A stretch of 64,000 nt of DNA from the NCBI GenBank assembly GCA_022113835.1, contig JAILWY010000003.1, forward strand, positions 10,501,501-10,565,500, given 5' to 3'. Under the pieces are notes generated by a model, which had not been told where the DNA came from, made no database searches, and saw only the letters and a program-made list of their open reading frames with translations. Each line of letters opens with the position of its first letter. The first letter of the stretch is position 1. Of the stretch, positions 22,968 through 36,200 are shown in pieces. A program made the translations under genes and the position numbers. The DNA is from Atopsyche davidsoni (Eukaryota > Arthropoda > Insecta > Trichoptera > Hydrobiosidae).

Positions 22968-25258
22968 GAAAACAAAAAGAAAACACAATCAATTTATGTG
23001 AGAAATAATAAATTTTATCAGAAAATTATGTATTAAAATTGTATTTAATTTGAATAAAATTTAAATTACTAATACTAATCTTTGTATTTCTTCATTTACT
23101 TATATAGAGGATAACAATATGATTATTTACAAATATAATAGTAAATTCTGTTTTTAGAAACCACAGTCCGTGTTTATCAGTAATTTTGACACTTTGAAGT
23201 TAAAATATACTTACATATGTGTTAAAAATGATACGACAGAAAATAATTCAGCCAAACATATTTCAATATTATTTAAACATAGACTTTTTATGATTGACTT
23301 TTGATCTAAATACTATTGAAAGTGAAAAAAAGATAAATATACAAGTCTATTTAAAATAATAATATGCTTTTAATAAAAAATTCAATAAACGCATGTCAAC
23401 AAATTAAATACTGATCTTATTATTTATTAGCATTAACTTATCCGATGTATTTGTTTTACGCCTGAAGGTTATGTGAGACCCAATGATGACGTAGATATTT
23501 CAGGCTCATAAAATGTTAGATGACACGCATCGTTTACGGATAGTACGGAGAACACTCAAGCTGCATATATTATTTAAGTATGTGAAATAATTTTAAAAAT
23601 ATCACAAAATTGTGGATATTTTTAAATATGACACGGTAGCCAATTATTTTTTTACAAATTTCGACACATTTTTAAGGATCGTCACATTCTATCATCCTAT
23701 CGTCGGATTCTTTGCATTCACCTGATGAATAAGATTAAGATAAGAAGGTGGCCAAAATTTGTCTCTGCATTTAATGTTGATCTGATGTGTCCAACCAGTT
23801 ATCAAATCCACTTCGATGAATTGATGATAAAAATACAATTCAAGAAATGTAATTTTTATAAAACCACACTTAGTAAGTTAACTAGATAAAATAATTATTA
23901 CTAATACCAACAATCAATTTATGATTAAACTGAAGCAATTCTTCACAACTCTAAATTTTCTACTTCAAATTACAAGAATTCACTGAGGTTCACGATTTTT
24001 GCATGACAGTATGCCTATCCACCCGAAAGCAATTCTTAATGCCTTTATTATTATATGAAAGCTACCCTTTGAACAATCGAGCCTTGACCGAAACAATTCT
24101 TAAAACTCAAATCTGATCTACCTGAGATAAAATTTAACAGCGATGACATCACCAAATCTGAATATGTTTGTGCAAAGTATCCCCTTAAAAACAAAACCGT
24201 AAAAGCAATTTTTTTTTATAATGAATTTCATTAATGTTAAACGTGAAAATATTAACTAAAGATCTTAAAATGTATATTACAAAAATAAGGTAATTTTAGG
24301 GCTACAGTGGAAATTCTAACAACTATGCATTCTAATACCGTGACAACAGAGGACGTTTGTAATTATTTCAATCCATTTATCACCTCAAAAAAAACCAAGC
24401 AAGTTATAGCGATATGTGATTTGTATCTAGTTAGATCATTATTACTATTATCACAATAAAGCTGCTTGAACATTTACATAATCAAGGTCGAAACAACATC
24501 TAACCTTTAATCATACCTTAACCAACTTTATAAACTCATTAAAATATTATATATACGAAAATAGTAATTTTAATAAGAAATATATGAATTCGAATATACA
24601 AAAAATAGCAGAAAAAAATTAGTCACAAAATTTTACTAATAATAATGGAAATTCAGCTTATACTATAATATATATATTTTTTTAATTTTATCATACTACT
24701 TATAAAAAATGGTAGACATAATAAATTCAATAAATGTATCAAACTTATAACAGTAAATATTTCCATAATGTTATAGGTACTCGATTAGATCAAATGCTTC
24801 AATCAAAATGTTGACCCAAATTATATGTTTCAGGTGAACTAACAGTGTCGGCAAATATAAGCAAATCTAAAAAATCTTTACTTCAGATGTATGCAGGTTT
24901 CAATATTTCACAAAATACGAAATTTGTTATAATGTAGGAAATATGCTACCTACCTAGTACCGTGTAAGTAGTACCTATGAAGAGGACAAAGCAGTACTTT
25001 CATAATTAATTACGGATATCTAAGTATTTTATCAATATTCACGGAGTATGTTATACGCGATTACAAAACAGTAGTAATAATCTCATAAATATTACACCCC
25101 TGGTACAAAATATCGAGTAAACATAAGCAAATTCATAGAAATTGACATTATATTAGAACTGTCAAGATTAAACAGTTTACAATGGACGAAAAAAATACAG
25201 CTAATACCATACGGAAGTAACTTTATATTTAGTTAATAAGTAAGAAAATCTGACTCAC

Positions 25259-25403
25259 CTCAGCTGAAGAGCTGAATTTTCAGTACTCTCGGGTATTTAA
25301 GGTGTAAAGTCACCAATGTTAAGCCGTATGGAGGGTGACAGGCTCGGGTGTCGAGTGTGCTTAGATTACAAACACAAAAGACTGGCACTCCTAGGGATCA
25401 CAG
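25259..25403 (-). ncRNA. Candidate non-coding exon (145 nt), minus strand
   Basis: It is bounded by an acceptor with an eight-T tract (TTTTTTTTAG, exon from 25403) and a perfect donor GTGAGT (GT at 25258-25257). All three frames contain stops and there is no ATG in the exon, so it is a leader exon or part of a long non-coding RNA. It probably joins 22967-22880 downstream. Confidence 0.4.
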
Positions 25404-25561
25404 CTAAAAAAAAAGTTTTTATTTATCATTTACATATATTATTTTTTTATCAAAGTAATACAGACTTTTTTTTATTTTAATAGTTTAATGTTAGTAAATT
25501 AATATATTTTTAATGAAACATTTTATATATTTTCCATAGACTAAAATAATATCGAGGAATA

Positions 25562-25943
25562 GGGGAGATGTAGGTAATGGGGTTACTTTTCTGTCAAATG
25601 AAATAAAAGCAAATCTATAGCTTAATTATTGATTTATTTAGCTCTATTATAAACGTTACTTATCTAAGCAAAAAATTTGATCACCTTAATCATTTTGGCA
25701 TATTTATTTAAGAATTATAAGCATTTAAAAAATAAAATAACAAATTTGATCACCATTGCCTATCGATGTGGACAGTGGTGATCAGTGTGTGGCCAATGGT
25801 AGTCAGCACATGTCGCACACATAATTGCGGCCTGAGTTCCACCTGGTGCAATCTGCATGAATCCAAAGCCTACAAGAAGTGCACTGAAACCACATTTCAT
25901 TGTCTCGCCCAATTTCATTGTGACCACCATTGCCTACCTCCCT
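25562..25943 (-). mobile_element. TA-flanked, internally deleted DNA transposon
   Basis: A 382-bp element between two TA dinucleotides (25560-25561 and 25944-25945). Its inverted ends are similar: GGGGAGATGTAGGTAATGG on the left, and AGGGAGGTAGGCAATGG as reverse complement on the right. TA duplication fits the Tc1/mariner/pogo superfamily. On the minus strand the right end runs straight into a 50-codon frame (25955-25803) that ends in a zinc-finger motif, so most of the transposase appears to have been lost by internal deletion. Confidence 0.65.
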
Positions 25944-25955
25944 TACTAAATGCAT
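25803..25955 (-). pseudogene. Remnant of a transposase C-terminal zinc finger
   Basis: The minus-strand frame reads MWFQCTSCRLWIHADC, a 13-residue gap, then CDMC and a stop. The Cys-x2-Cys, Trp-Ile-His-x2-Cys and Cys-x2-Cys spacing matches the PHD-like finger found at the end of many insect pogo/Tigger-like transposases. The first ~15 codons are terminal repeat and not original coding sequence. Assignment to that group rests on this motif and the TA flanks. Confidence 0.5.
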
Positions 25956-26084
25956 AATTTCCTATATCGTTTTTTGTGATAATATTCTGAGGGTATTTTT
26001 ATTGTATTACAAAAAGCTAATTGTAGGTTTCGGACAACGTGAAAAATATCTAATCATTGTACAAGACATAATAATTAACAACCA

Positions 26085-26486
26085 ATGTGTAGGGGTTAGT
26101 ACCTACATCGGAACACGTGTCTTATCGCACATTCTAGATCCCCGATAAGCGGTCAGTGGAACCGCGATAGCATTTTGTGTGAATTTTCCTCGTAATAAGA
26201 CACCCTCCGAGACGTGGGATTCTTTCTGTTTACATTATCTACGAATGCTTCGGGACCCTATATAAGCGGCTTCCCCGCGAAGGGTTTTTCCCACTCATTT
26301 TCTCTGCCTAACACAATATCACAACCACAGTAAATCATGTACGCTACCACCTAAGTCACACATTAAAAGCCCCAAAACCTGCGCGCAAGACGGGGATAGC
26401 CAAACACTCCACCAAAACATTAGTAATAAAATCTATTGTAATACACTTAATGAAAAATAAAAGAATTTTGAAATTTTAATTTTTTT
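26085..26486 (+). mobile_element. LTR-like promoter block, possible gypsy-type solo LTR
   Basis: The block begins TGTGTAGGGG. It has a TATA box TATATAAG at 26259-26266, an arthropod initiator TCATTT at 26295-26300 and two AATAAA signals (about 26424 and 26456), followed by an A/T-rich end. This is the U3-R-U5 order of an LTR. The following TGGCATCGAAGCAGTAGCC (from 26491) could be a primer-binding site. No gag or pol frame and no second LTR are found within 5 kb, and no clean target duplication was seen. A stand-alone TATA promoter for a plus-strand transcript is the alternative. Confidence 0.4.
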
Positions 26487-26835
26487 TTGTGGCATCGAAG
26501 CAGTAGCCACGTACATTTCTATCCAGTGTAGTTATATTGAACAAATTACGAATACGCAAATATTTCGCCAGCCTTCTGATTTACAACCATCACATCAATC
26601 CTGCAACCACCAACATCACATCAACGACATCGAAGACTACAACAATACATCAAAATACCTTCGGCGTAAAATGTCTTAAAGATATTACCAAGCTCTCATT
26701 GATTGAAAATAACACATTTTAAACAATTTGTAAAATGTAATAAATGAACAACGTTCACTTTTTATTTATTAAATCACTCAATTAAAAATGGCTCTTTGTA
26801 CTATTTTTTTCTCTTCGGTGTAGGATGGTAACCGT

Positions 26836-26912
26836 CTCACAGAACATATATTTATACTGACCCAGTGCTCATGGTTTTCTTAGGGAGATTAGTGTAGTGG
26901 GACCCCAGATTC
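26836..26912 (+). repeat. Short dispersed repeat, copy 1 of 2
   Basis: GAACATATATTTATACTGAC and CATGGTTTTCTTAGGGAGA match the copy at 46690-46760 with few changes. Unknown family; no ends defined. Confidence 0.6.
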
Positions 26913-27218
26913 TTATTCACTGCAGTTTTATATTCAAAGGAGAAGTCCGCGTATTGCTGCTGCCCAATAGCATTATTATATAATCCTTTCCTTACAAAGC
27001 TCTGGCATTTAGATCTGATACTCCCTTACAGCAGACTGCAGAAACTATAGAAAGAGCCCCCCACCTCAACAAGGCACTTCACGCATTTAAGAACTTGGTA
27101 ATCACTTATCAATTTAACCAGTCTTTCATAAGTGAACAATTAGTTTGTGTTGTATTAAAGATAATAAATGAAATTAATAAGAATTTTACGGATTGGCCGA
27201 TCAACTTCATATACTCAC

Positions 27219-27257
27219 CTTGAGATGTGTGGTTATTGAAAGTATTACTATTTTCTT
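27219..27257 (-). ncRNA. Possible first exon of a spliced minus-strand transcript
   Basis: On the minus strand a TATAAAAG (27290-27283) is followed about 30 nt later by a short stretch ending at a strong donor, CTCAAG then GTGAGTAT (exon end 27219). It is followed leftwards by two more well-formed exons on the same strand at 25403-25259 and 22967-22880. The 5' end near 27257 is a guess based on TATA spacing. Confidence 0.3.
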
Positions 27258-27299
27258 GAGGAAGCAAGATCGTGTTGTAATACTTTTATACGAGGATAT

Positions 27300-30200
27300 A
27301 GAAGGAAATTACGTTACAAAAATCAATATGAATATTTTTTTGTTAATTTTAATAAAAAAAGACATTGAATAAAACTCAGAAATATAAATAACATTGTTTT
27401 GATATACTGCTTTATTCTGTAACATGTTCTAGTTATCTTCAACCAGACAACTACTACTGAATATAAAAATCCCCATCCAACACTACAGTATTTACAATTT
27501 GTAGAACAGTTTCCCTTCGAAATGAGATTTAATCTGACAATACGAGCATATTAATAATTTATACATAATATATAATGCGTACTTAATAATCTATGTCATA
27601 TCCATGCGTTATGTGGTTTATCAAAATTATGGATGAACTACCAGAGACACCTGACGATCACCAAAATCTTCAGCTGTCTCCACTAGGCCCCGCGTTGGCA
27701 CTCGCCTGCTGAGCTTACCTAATATGAATGGATGATATTTAGACAGATATTAACTTATTGATATAATTTTTGTCGAAGCATTCAATATATTAAATACAGT
27801 TAGTATGTACAAAATTACCTATCTGTTTGCATTAAATATCTCCACAAGCTTGTCTAAAGAAAGCCGATACCTAAAATACTTTCAAAATACACTTTGCCAA
27901 ATATTTAAGTAAGAGAGCCATTACTTATTTTCAGATTTTTTCACTGCAGTTTAAATACAATTTAAGATGGCCGTTTTACCTTAAACATTATATAGGAAAC
28001 ATTACATTAATTATCTAAAGTGCCTAATGTTAAGTAGGCAATGCACAATTAGCATGTGTGATTTTATTTATTTTACTCATAGTTTAGGTACTTTCTTTAC
28101 ATTTTAAACAGCATGACTGCATCGAACAGCAGTATGGATTTATTCAAAATAAACTTACCGAGCTCTGATAAACATCTAGCTTTAATAAATAAATTTAAAT
28201 AAAATCCTACATATGTCCTAACGCGTGAAAACTAAATACTATTGATCGGAAAATAAACATACAACACTAAATATAACAGCAGTCTTCATTTGTACAGACC
28301 TCAAATAACTTACTTATCAGATAAAATATTAACAGGTTGAGAAGATAATTATTTTGTGTTTTGTAAAATAAACAGATATTATACTATTTTCTTGAAGTCC
28401 ATATAAATCAAGAATCTACTGCACAAATAATTGTTAATAGATCTAGATAAAAATTTATATCTGGTACATTGTTTCTGCGATATAACAAGTTACAAGTGTG
28501 CTCAATTTGCATAAACTCTCTGCGTCTATTTAATCGTAGACAATAATATAAACTGTCATTAAAATTTGAGGTGCCAAAAAATCATACAAATCAAAACAGA
28601 AATTATAAATGATTCTTAACATTTATACTTGCTAAAAAGCACTGACCACTTGAAAATTTATGTGTTTATGATGTTTAATATAAATAAATTACATTAATTT
28701 ATTTATTATCAGTACTCGTAAGGCTGAATAATACAATCTACATCTTATATAAATTCAGGTAGAAAAGGTGTACATACATATTTTAGACAATAGTTAAATA
28801 CATACTACAGACTTGTATAGAAGTTAATGACAAGACAGAAAAACTATATTCATTGTAATTTAGAGATATATATTGGAGATACTAAATTTTTTTTCAGGTA
28901 ATCGCAGATAGAGTGAAACTTTTTAAAACTACCTAAATGACAGAAAACATATCACATATAGCAATGCTGTGCAATTCATGAAAAAAATCATAAATTGTAT
29001 TCCCTCTAATATGACGTACAAAAGAAATAACATATTTTACTACTTTTTTTCAGAATATATCTACACCGCACTGTAACACGAGAAAATTATTCTAATAATT
29101 CTGATAATTTCAGTATTCTTTCATGCATTCACGGTGGCCAGGGAGATCTCAGACACCAGGATTTGATAAATTTGTTGGATGTTGACTATGATGAATATGA
29201 AATCACAATTCAGATGTTAACGGCAATTTTTACAAAGTTAAATGCAATCCGGATACTGGAGAAAATAGCAAATACTGTTTACATAAAATGGTACCGGGTA
29301 TACATCCCCAATTACTTTTCATTTATTTGAAAATATTAATACATATATTTTCAAAATTGTGAAAATTAACAGTGCCCCAAATCCATACAACCACATGGTA
29401 ATATCTATTGCGTCATATTTATTCATTTTAAGTATCGGGACTAGATTTAGATAAAACGAAAATAATAAGTTGGAAGTTTTCTGCTCGAGAATATTTTTGT
29501 CATGAAATTAATTTAACATTGTTAAGTAAACAACGCTATTATATGATGATATTAAAATACAATATTCATTTTTATAGATATGTTTTTCTTTATTTCAAAT
29601 TGAGGTTTCTTTTGATGACTCCTCATTATAAACTTCATAAAAAGACTTCAATAGAAGAACAGGGTCTATTGTTGCAAGAGCATGTAAATTTGGGTATATC
29701 AATTCAATTGATATTTATTTATTCAACTTCAATATCCGAATGATAATATTTATAAATGCATGCATTAAATTATTATAGCATTTCATATAGTCTTCAATTT
29801 CCGTTTCATACAAACGTCCATGATAATTTAAGATTATAGTTGTTTGATTAATTTAATTTATTATAATGTACAGAATTTTTAATCAATAATTTACAGTGAG
29901 TTAATTAATTAATTAGAACCATCAAATATTGGATTTTGCAATAGACCGATTTTTTTTTTTTTTTTTAATAAACCAGGTAAAAAAAATGCAACTTATAGCA
30001 ATACCTTACATGAAGAATAAAATATGCTATATTTCCACTCTATACAATTAATGACCATTTGCTGCAGAAACTAGACAAATCACAAATGTTATCGTAAGGA
30101 ATGACTCAAAATAGTCATAGCCACAAAGCTGTCTAAAGTCCGTCTCCCTGTTGAAAGCCTGAAGCTCTAGCTAATATACTACACATACCACTTTCATTAA

Positions 30201-30705
30201 AGTTAATTTCTCAATTCTGTCGACAGTCAATGGTGAACCTTATCAAAAAAATGTGTTTATCATGATTAAGAATTGAATTATCATTAAATGTAATATTTTA
30301 GGGAATGTGAAAAATACTAAATCAATATTCAACTGGCGAGTGAGATTCAAAATATCACAAGTGAAAAATAAAAATCATGACGGTTACAGTAAAACCCAAT
30401 TAAGCCTGCAAATGTGAGTTTTTTTGTAATCAATAACACCCTAAATAAATAAAGTTAATTTATTATTTTATTTAGAAAATGAATATTTGAGTATGTAGGC
30501 AATATTTTTTTTAATGTATCTTAGTATAAAAAGTAATGTTTTAAGTAAGCAATTTAAACTTTTGAGCCAAATCAACATTTTCGGAAACAAACACCAAGTT
30601 AGGAAAAATAAATTTATTTTTTATCAAGTTCTCTGCAACATCATAGAAATAATAAAATCAGATTTAGTGCGCCATTTTTATTTTAAATCAATTATATATT
30701 TTGAA

Positions 30706-30736
<31 letters not shown>

Positions 30737-33280
30737 ACAGGTGAGATATTTGTAAGAATGGAATAAAATTACAAGTATGAAGTACCTTGGTCCCTTTAAC
30801 TCCTTAAATGGGTTTCACTGTAACATATTTTGACAACTTAATTTATACCAAGCAAATCAAAGAAACCTTTCCAGCTCCTCATAATTAACAAATCAAGTTT
30901 TCAGAGTCTAGTTGTTTCAGAAAAGGTGGTTCTTGAAAAGTATTGTGAAAATAAAGAGTTTTTATCTATTGTTTTGAAATTAGTAAGTACAAAAACAATT
31001 CAGAATTAAAATCTCTTATAAAACTCCAAAGGTTCACAAAAATAATGGAAACAAATCCCTCGCATTCTCGTTGTTACCCGCTTCACGGCTGGCAAACTCA
31101 TGTTCATGGTATTCACTGAGCTTTTGACCACACAAGTGTATGCACCCTATCACAGAGTGAATCCTAGAAGTCCTTGCGAACAGCAGTTGACAGCAAACTG
31201 TACCTTAGTGCCTATTTCCATAGAAGCAATAGTGCACCAGAGCCATGGGCAATAAAATATAATTAACAAGTTTCAGAAATCACCATGAGACGTGAATTGC
31301 ATGTTCGGTCACAAGTAGCATACGCAGAAACTAAAAAATTAAATTATAATGATTGCAGCTAACAATTTCTCATCACCGTTAACAACAAATATAATTGATA
31401 AAAATAAAAATTGACACCGATCAGTTTAAAGCACAGATGATTTGCATTTCTGCTAGTTGAGTGCAACAAACCGATGGGCCCAAAACAAAACAAAATATGT
31501 CACTGTTGAGATACATCACAGGAAATTTTTATAGATAAATCTCTATTTTCACAGAAAAGAATATTATACATTTGGGAATTTATTAAAAAATCTAGCTACT
31601 TATACGAAAAAATTAAATAGAAATTTGTTCTTCAAGCTCACATCATAAATAAAAATAACATTTTAGGAAACATTCATTTTTCATTATTTTAGAAAGACAC
31701 ATTTTGCTAACATGGAGATTCAAATAATTTATGAGCATAATATCTTAGCAAATTTCAATACGGCCTCATCATACAAATGTATATTTGATTTTTATTTAGA
31801 CATTCAACTATTTATTAAAATTAAAATGTTTAAGTACCGGTATTTTTCAATTCACAAAAAAAGGATTGACAACGTGATGCAGTTCTTAATAAATAAAACT
31901 AATCAGTTTAATTAGCAACCTCCTGACGCCGTCCAGTTTAAATCTTCCCCTATTGTCAAAACTTCTACCTAATTGAATATATGAAATGAAGTTGAAATCG
32001 GCTTTACATTATTTACACTAATCCAATAATCGTACACGGTTCTAATTTTCAAAACCATATTTATGATAAATATCAAATTTAATAGTACAAGCCTGACTTA
32101 TAATATGAAGGGCACAAAAAACAAACTTGAATATCCTTTACACTCTATTGAAAATGAGGCCTCCAAGATGACGATAAAAAAGTCAAACATCGTTTTAAGA
32201 AGTTTGCGGTGTAATGTGATATTCTTAGATAGTACTGTCAGTGGATCATACTCAAATATAATCACCAACATATCTTACATGCCAATTTTAATTATTAAAT
32301 CACGTCAATGAGGTTAATAAGATGCTGATTGTTTTCATTAAATAATTTTCAATTATGGTGGGTACTCTACCTTTTCAGTAAAAATAAATATATAAAGTTT
32401 GCTAGTATTACTAAAGCGTACGGAGCTCTCGTCCAGTACGCTTCAATGTGTCAATAGAGTAGCATTATACAAAATCAGTTCTTTGGAATTATTCTCAAAT
32501 ATTAGGATTCGTTCATAACCATCGTAGATATGAAATGACTTAGATCCAATAACCGGCCACCGTCCGTATGGTGCTCTACATAGCATCCCGTGCACAGCTT
32601 GTCCGACACTAATCCGCCGAGCACTAGTTCTCGTCCATCTCACCGACCACCTTGAGCCCCACTCTCCTAGTCCAACACTGACCCCTCACTTCCTGAGCGC
32701 CCTGAAGCTTGAAGACCAAAACCGAACACTGTCCACCTGTTCACTGTCATGTCAGTATGCAAACTGGCAACCGTGTGTTCATATCGCAAGCTAGCAAACC
32801 AACAACCCCGTCGCACGCTTAGTAACACAGATAAAATGTTCACACATCATAGTTAGCCACAAGATTTAAGAAAAAGTAATCTATTTTTAATATTTTGTAG
32901 TGAAAATAGTAGGTCTTGAAGTTATCCAATGTGTCCAAAAAAAATTATCTCCACATTTATCGTATTAGCCAATGCCGCTCTCAAAAAATAGTACACTCCA
33001 AGTATTTGGAACTGGCACTCCAAGCACATTAGTGAGATTACACTTCAAACAAATGGCAGTCAATACTTGCAAGAAAAATTCACAATATTATTTGCAAGAT
33101 ACTTCATCCGCAGGATGAGAAATTTGCAAACAATTTAGACAAATCTTACAAAACACTCATCAAATGAGTCAAGAGTAATCCCAGCTGCAGGTACGGTTCA
33201 GCATTTGGTGTACGTGGCTCCGGACAGAAGTCAACCGACTACTGCGGATAAGGCGGGTAAGGCCAGGGGGGGACGGGGGG
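27300..33280. other. AT-rich spacer, includes the 3' flank of the polyglutamine gene
   Basis: The part just left of 33281 must hold the 3' UTR of the minus-strand polyglutamine gene, but no single polyadenylation signal stands out. 32443-32643 has a 66-codon minus-strand frame with mixed composition that may lie in this UTR. Elsewhere only AT-rich DNA is seen. Confidence 0.5.
30706..30732 (+). repeat. TA microsatellite
   Basis: About 13 AT units, giving an Ile-Tyr run in an otherwise meaningless frame. Confidence 0.85.
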
Positions 33281-36200
33281 CTAGCTGGGGCGGGTGCGCT
33301 TGGGGGGCGGCGGGTCATCGGGCAGCGCCCCGGTCATGCGAGTCAGCATGTACTTGAGCTGCGGCATGTACTGCATCACGTCCCGAATCTGCACCAGGGC
33401 GAGGCTGTTGTCCGTGGGTGCATTTTTGCATTTGCCCGCAACGCGCAGTATCTGCATTTGTGTCCTGGAAACATTATGAATAATCACTTAAAAACCTTAC
33501 ATAAATAATAGACCATACTCAACAAAAAACCAATTTTATATAATAATATAAAATTTATATTTTAATGTAATGTATGAACATTACATTAGAATATAAATTA
33601 GCTAATGGATGTTTATAATAGTGAATTTACCTATTTCCTCTGTAGAGCTCCAAGCCTAGGACGTCCAGCACCTGCCGACACGCCGCCAGGGGGACTGAAG
33701 GGAAGAAGTAGCTGACCAGGTCAGGAAGGGTCATGAGAAGCTCCGAGTACACATAAGGTTTCATGTTTATGCATGGAACCATTATATTTTGTACTAGCGC
33801 TTTTTGTACCTGAAAATATCACACAATCAAAATAATATATATTTTTTAATAAAATAAAACAGTAAGAATTAACTAAAATGGACATCAAGGGTATTTTACA
33901 TTTTTTCTGTAACTGTAATTATCATGAATAGGGAAATAAATTTCATTAATTTACACAAAATTAATCTATTTACAAGAAAATCCCAAACATTTTTCTTTTT
34001 GGGTAAAATTATGTACAGTAATTTAGAGAATTTGGAACAAGTTCTTAAGAAGTACACTTGTTATGTGAACAAAAAAGATAGTCTCCTCGCATGTACAAGA
34101 AGCTTGCAGTAACATCAACATCAGAGCAAGACAGTTTGGATTTACAAAAAGTCAGAAAAAACTAAGCCTCAACTAAAATTTTTAAAAATCCATAAGATTG
34201 TCAAGAAATGTCACAGATTTTGATTGCTGTTGTTTAATTGACTTATTTTCTTGAATGTCTTCTCCCAAGTCAATTTTGATTGCCCTTTTAAATAGGGGCA
34301 TCATATGATCGCATGTTCAAGGCGTATTTATCACACAAGTGATATAAAATATTTATTACTAATATGATTAGGCACATTAGTTCATATATAGAAGATGACT
34401 TAAAGAAACTCTCAGAAAAATATCATCGTGATTTGTGTGGGATGATATTTTTCTGAGAGTTTCTTTAAGTCATCTTCTATATATGAACTAATGTGCCTAA
34501 TCATATTAGTAATAATATAATAAACCCGTAATGGGTAATAAATACGCATCTGATTGACCAATCCGTAAATTGATATAAAATATTTATCACTTCATACAAA
34601 AACTGTTATATGCGCAAACTTTATACTTTCAACATTATCCTTTTAGTGATATCTATATTTTTTGTATAAAATTTCATTAAAACCTCGATATTTCGAATGT
34701 GAGAGAATCGCCTGATTCAAAAGGCAAGTATTTATGCAAGAATATAAACTTCAAATCTCTGATAACTATGAAGAACACTTTAATCAGTGAAAATATGAAA
34801 GCCTGATCTACCTTGTAAGGGATGTGGGCACTGGAGGTCGATACGTCAGGTATGGAGGTGAGTCGCTTGTTTGATTCTGCCGGGTGATGGTGGCCATTTG
34901 TGGATTGCTGTTGCTGCTGTTGTTGCTGTTGTTGTTGTTGCTGCTGTTGTTGCTGTTGTTGCTGTTGTTGCTGTTGCTGTTGTTGCTGTTGTTGCTGTTG
35001 CTGTTGTTGCTGTTGCTGCTGATGTTGCTGTACCGATCGACTTGCAGCACTACTTCTTCCACTAGACGCGGAGCCTTGATGGGCCCTAAAAATATATTTA
35101 AAAAAATTATTAAAATAATCAAGTCTTTAATTAATGGAACTCGAATTTGAACCAATATACTAGCTTTATAGAAAAAATCTCATCGTGTTTTTCATAATCA
35201 ATTCAAACATGAAACAAGAAAAATTGTATCTAATTCAACCTCCGTGAATGTAACTGGGTAAGAATTTGAATTGCTGAATGCAAGTAGTTGCCAAATAAAT
35301 AATGTGTGCACAATAAACCTGTATGAGTACAAATGCAGATTCTTTAAATTTTTAATGATAATCATTGGTACAACCAAAATCATATCTACGTGCAAAGTAA
35401 TTTCAAAATTCATAAATGACCTGTAAAACTTCCTTCTTCTTCAGGTGCTTTTCATATATTAAGGTGTTGAGAGTTTTCTATACATAAAAGTTATCCTAGT
35501 AATTATAATGCTATAGTTTCCCCATCGCTTCCCAAAAATTGCATGCTGATTTACGTGTGATACTTATGAATGAAGATTATGACTTCAATTGTTTTATTAG
35601 TATTTAAACTATACAGAAGGTAATACAAATAAACATAGAAAATAGTTGTTGACCCATATGAATCAAGATCAAAGGAAAAAGAAACTTACGGCATGGAGTT
35701 GGCCTGCGACCTGACAAGGGGTGGTGGTGCTTGCTGTTGGCTCATGGCTAAAGTGATGGCGTTGCTGGGGTACTGCTGCAAGAAGTTAGGCTATGTTAGT
35801 TGCGCATTCTACTTCTTCCGCCGCGCACTCCACCCACATGCGCACTTACCGACTTCAACACATTCAGGAACGTCTTCTCCCATGAATCTGGGCTCTCCGA
35901 CTGGAATTCCTAGCAAGAATTAAACAAAATCAGCTGTGAAGGTTAATTGCCTGCTTATCTCTCGTTCAAACATAATGCCTTTTACCTAGTCAATATTATT
36001 AATACAGAAATACTTCATTCAGTGGTTATTAATAATCAAACAACATGCAATTTAATGTTAATCTACTCATCTTATAATTTTAGAAAACCGATAGAATTCT
36101 AATTGCTTCTTCATTGAAACAAGGTTGATCAACAGGAATTGAGAACATTTCGTTTGCTAATGTAAAATATACAAAGTCCAGTTTGAATATGATATATTCT

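Noticed and set aside
25766..25957. 63-codon plus-strand Cys/His-rich frame
   Set aside because: It is the antisense of the transposase-tail zinc finger. The minus-strand reading has the ordered Cys-x2-Cys / His-x2-Cys spacing and fits the element ends.
34884..35150. Plus-strand frame with a long poly-leucine run
   Set aside because: Antisense of the CAG/CAA tract in exon 7. Not a membrane protein.
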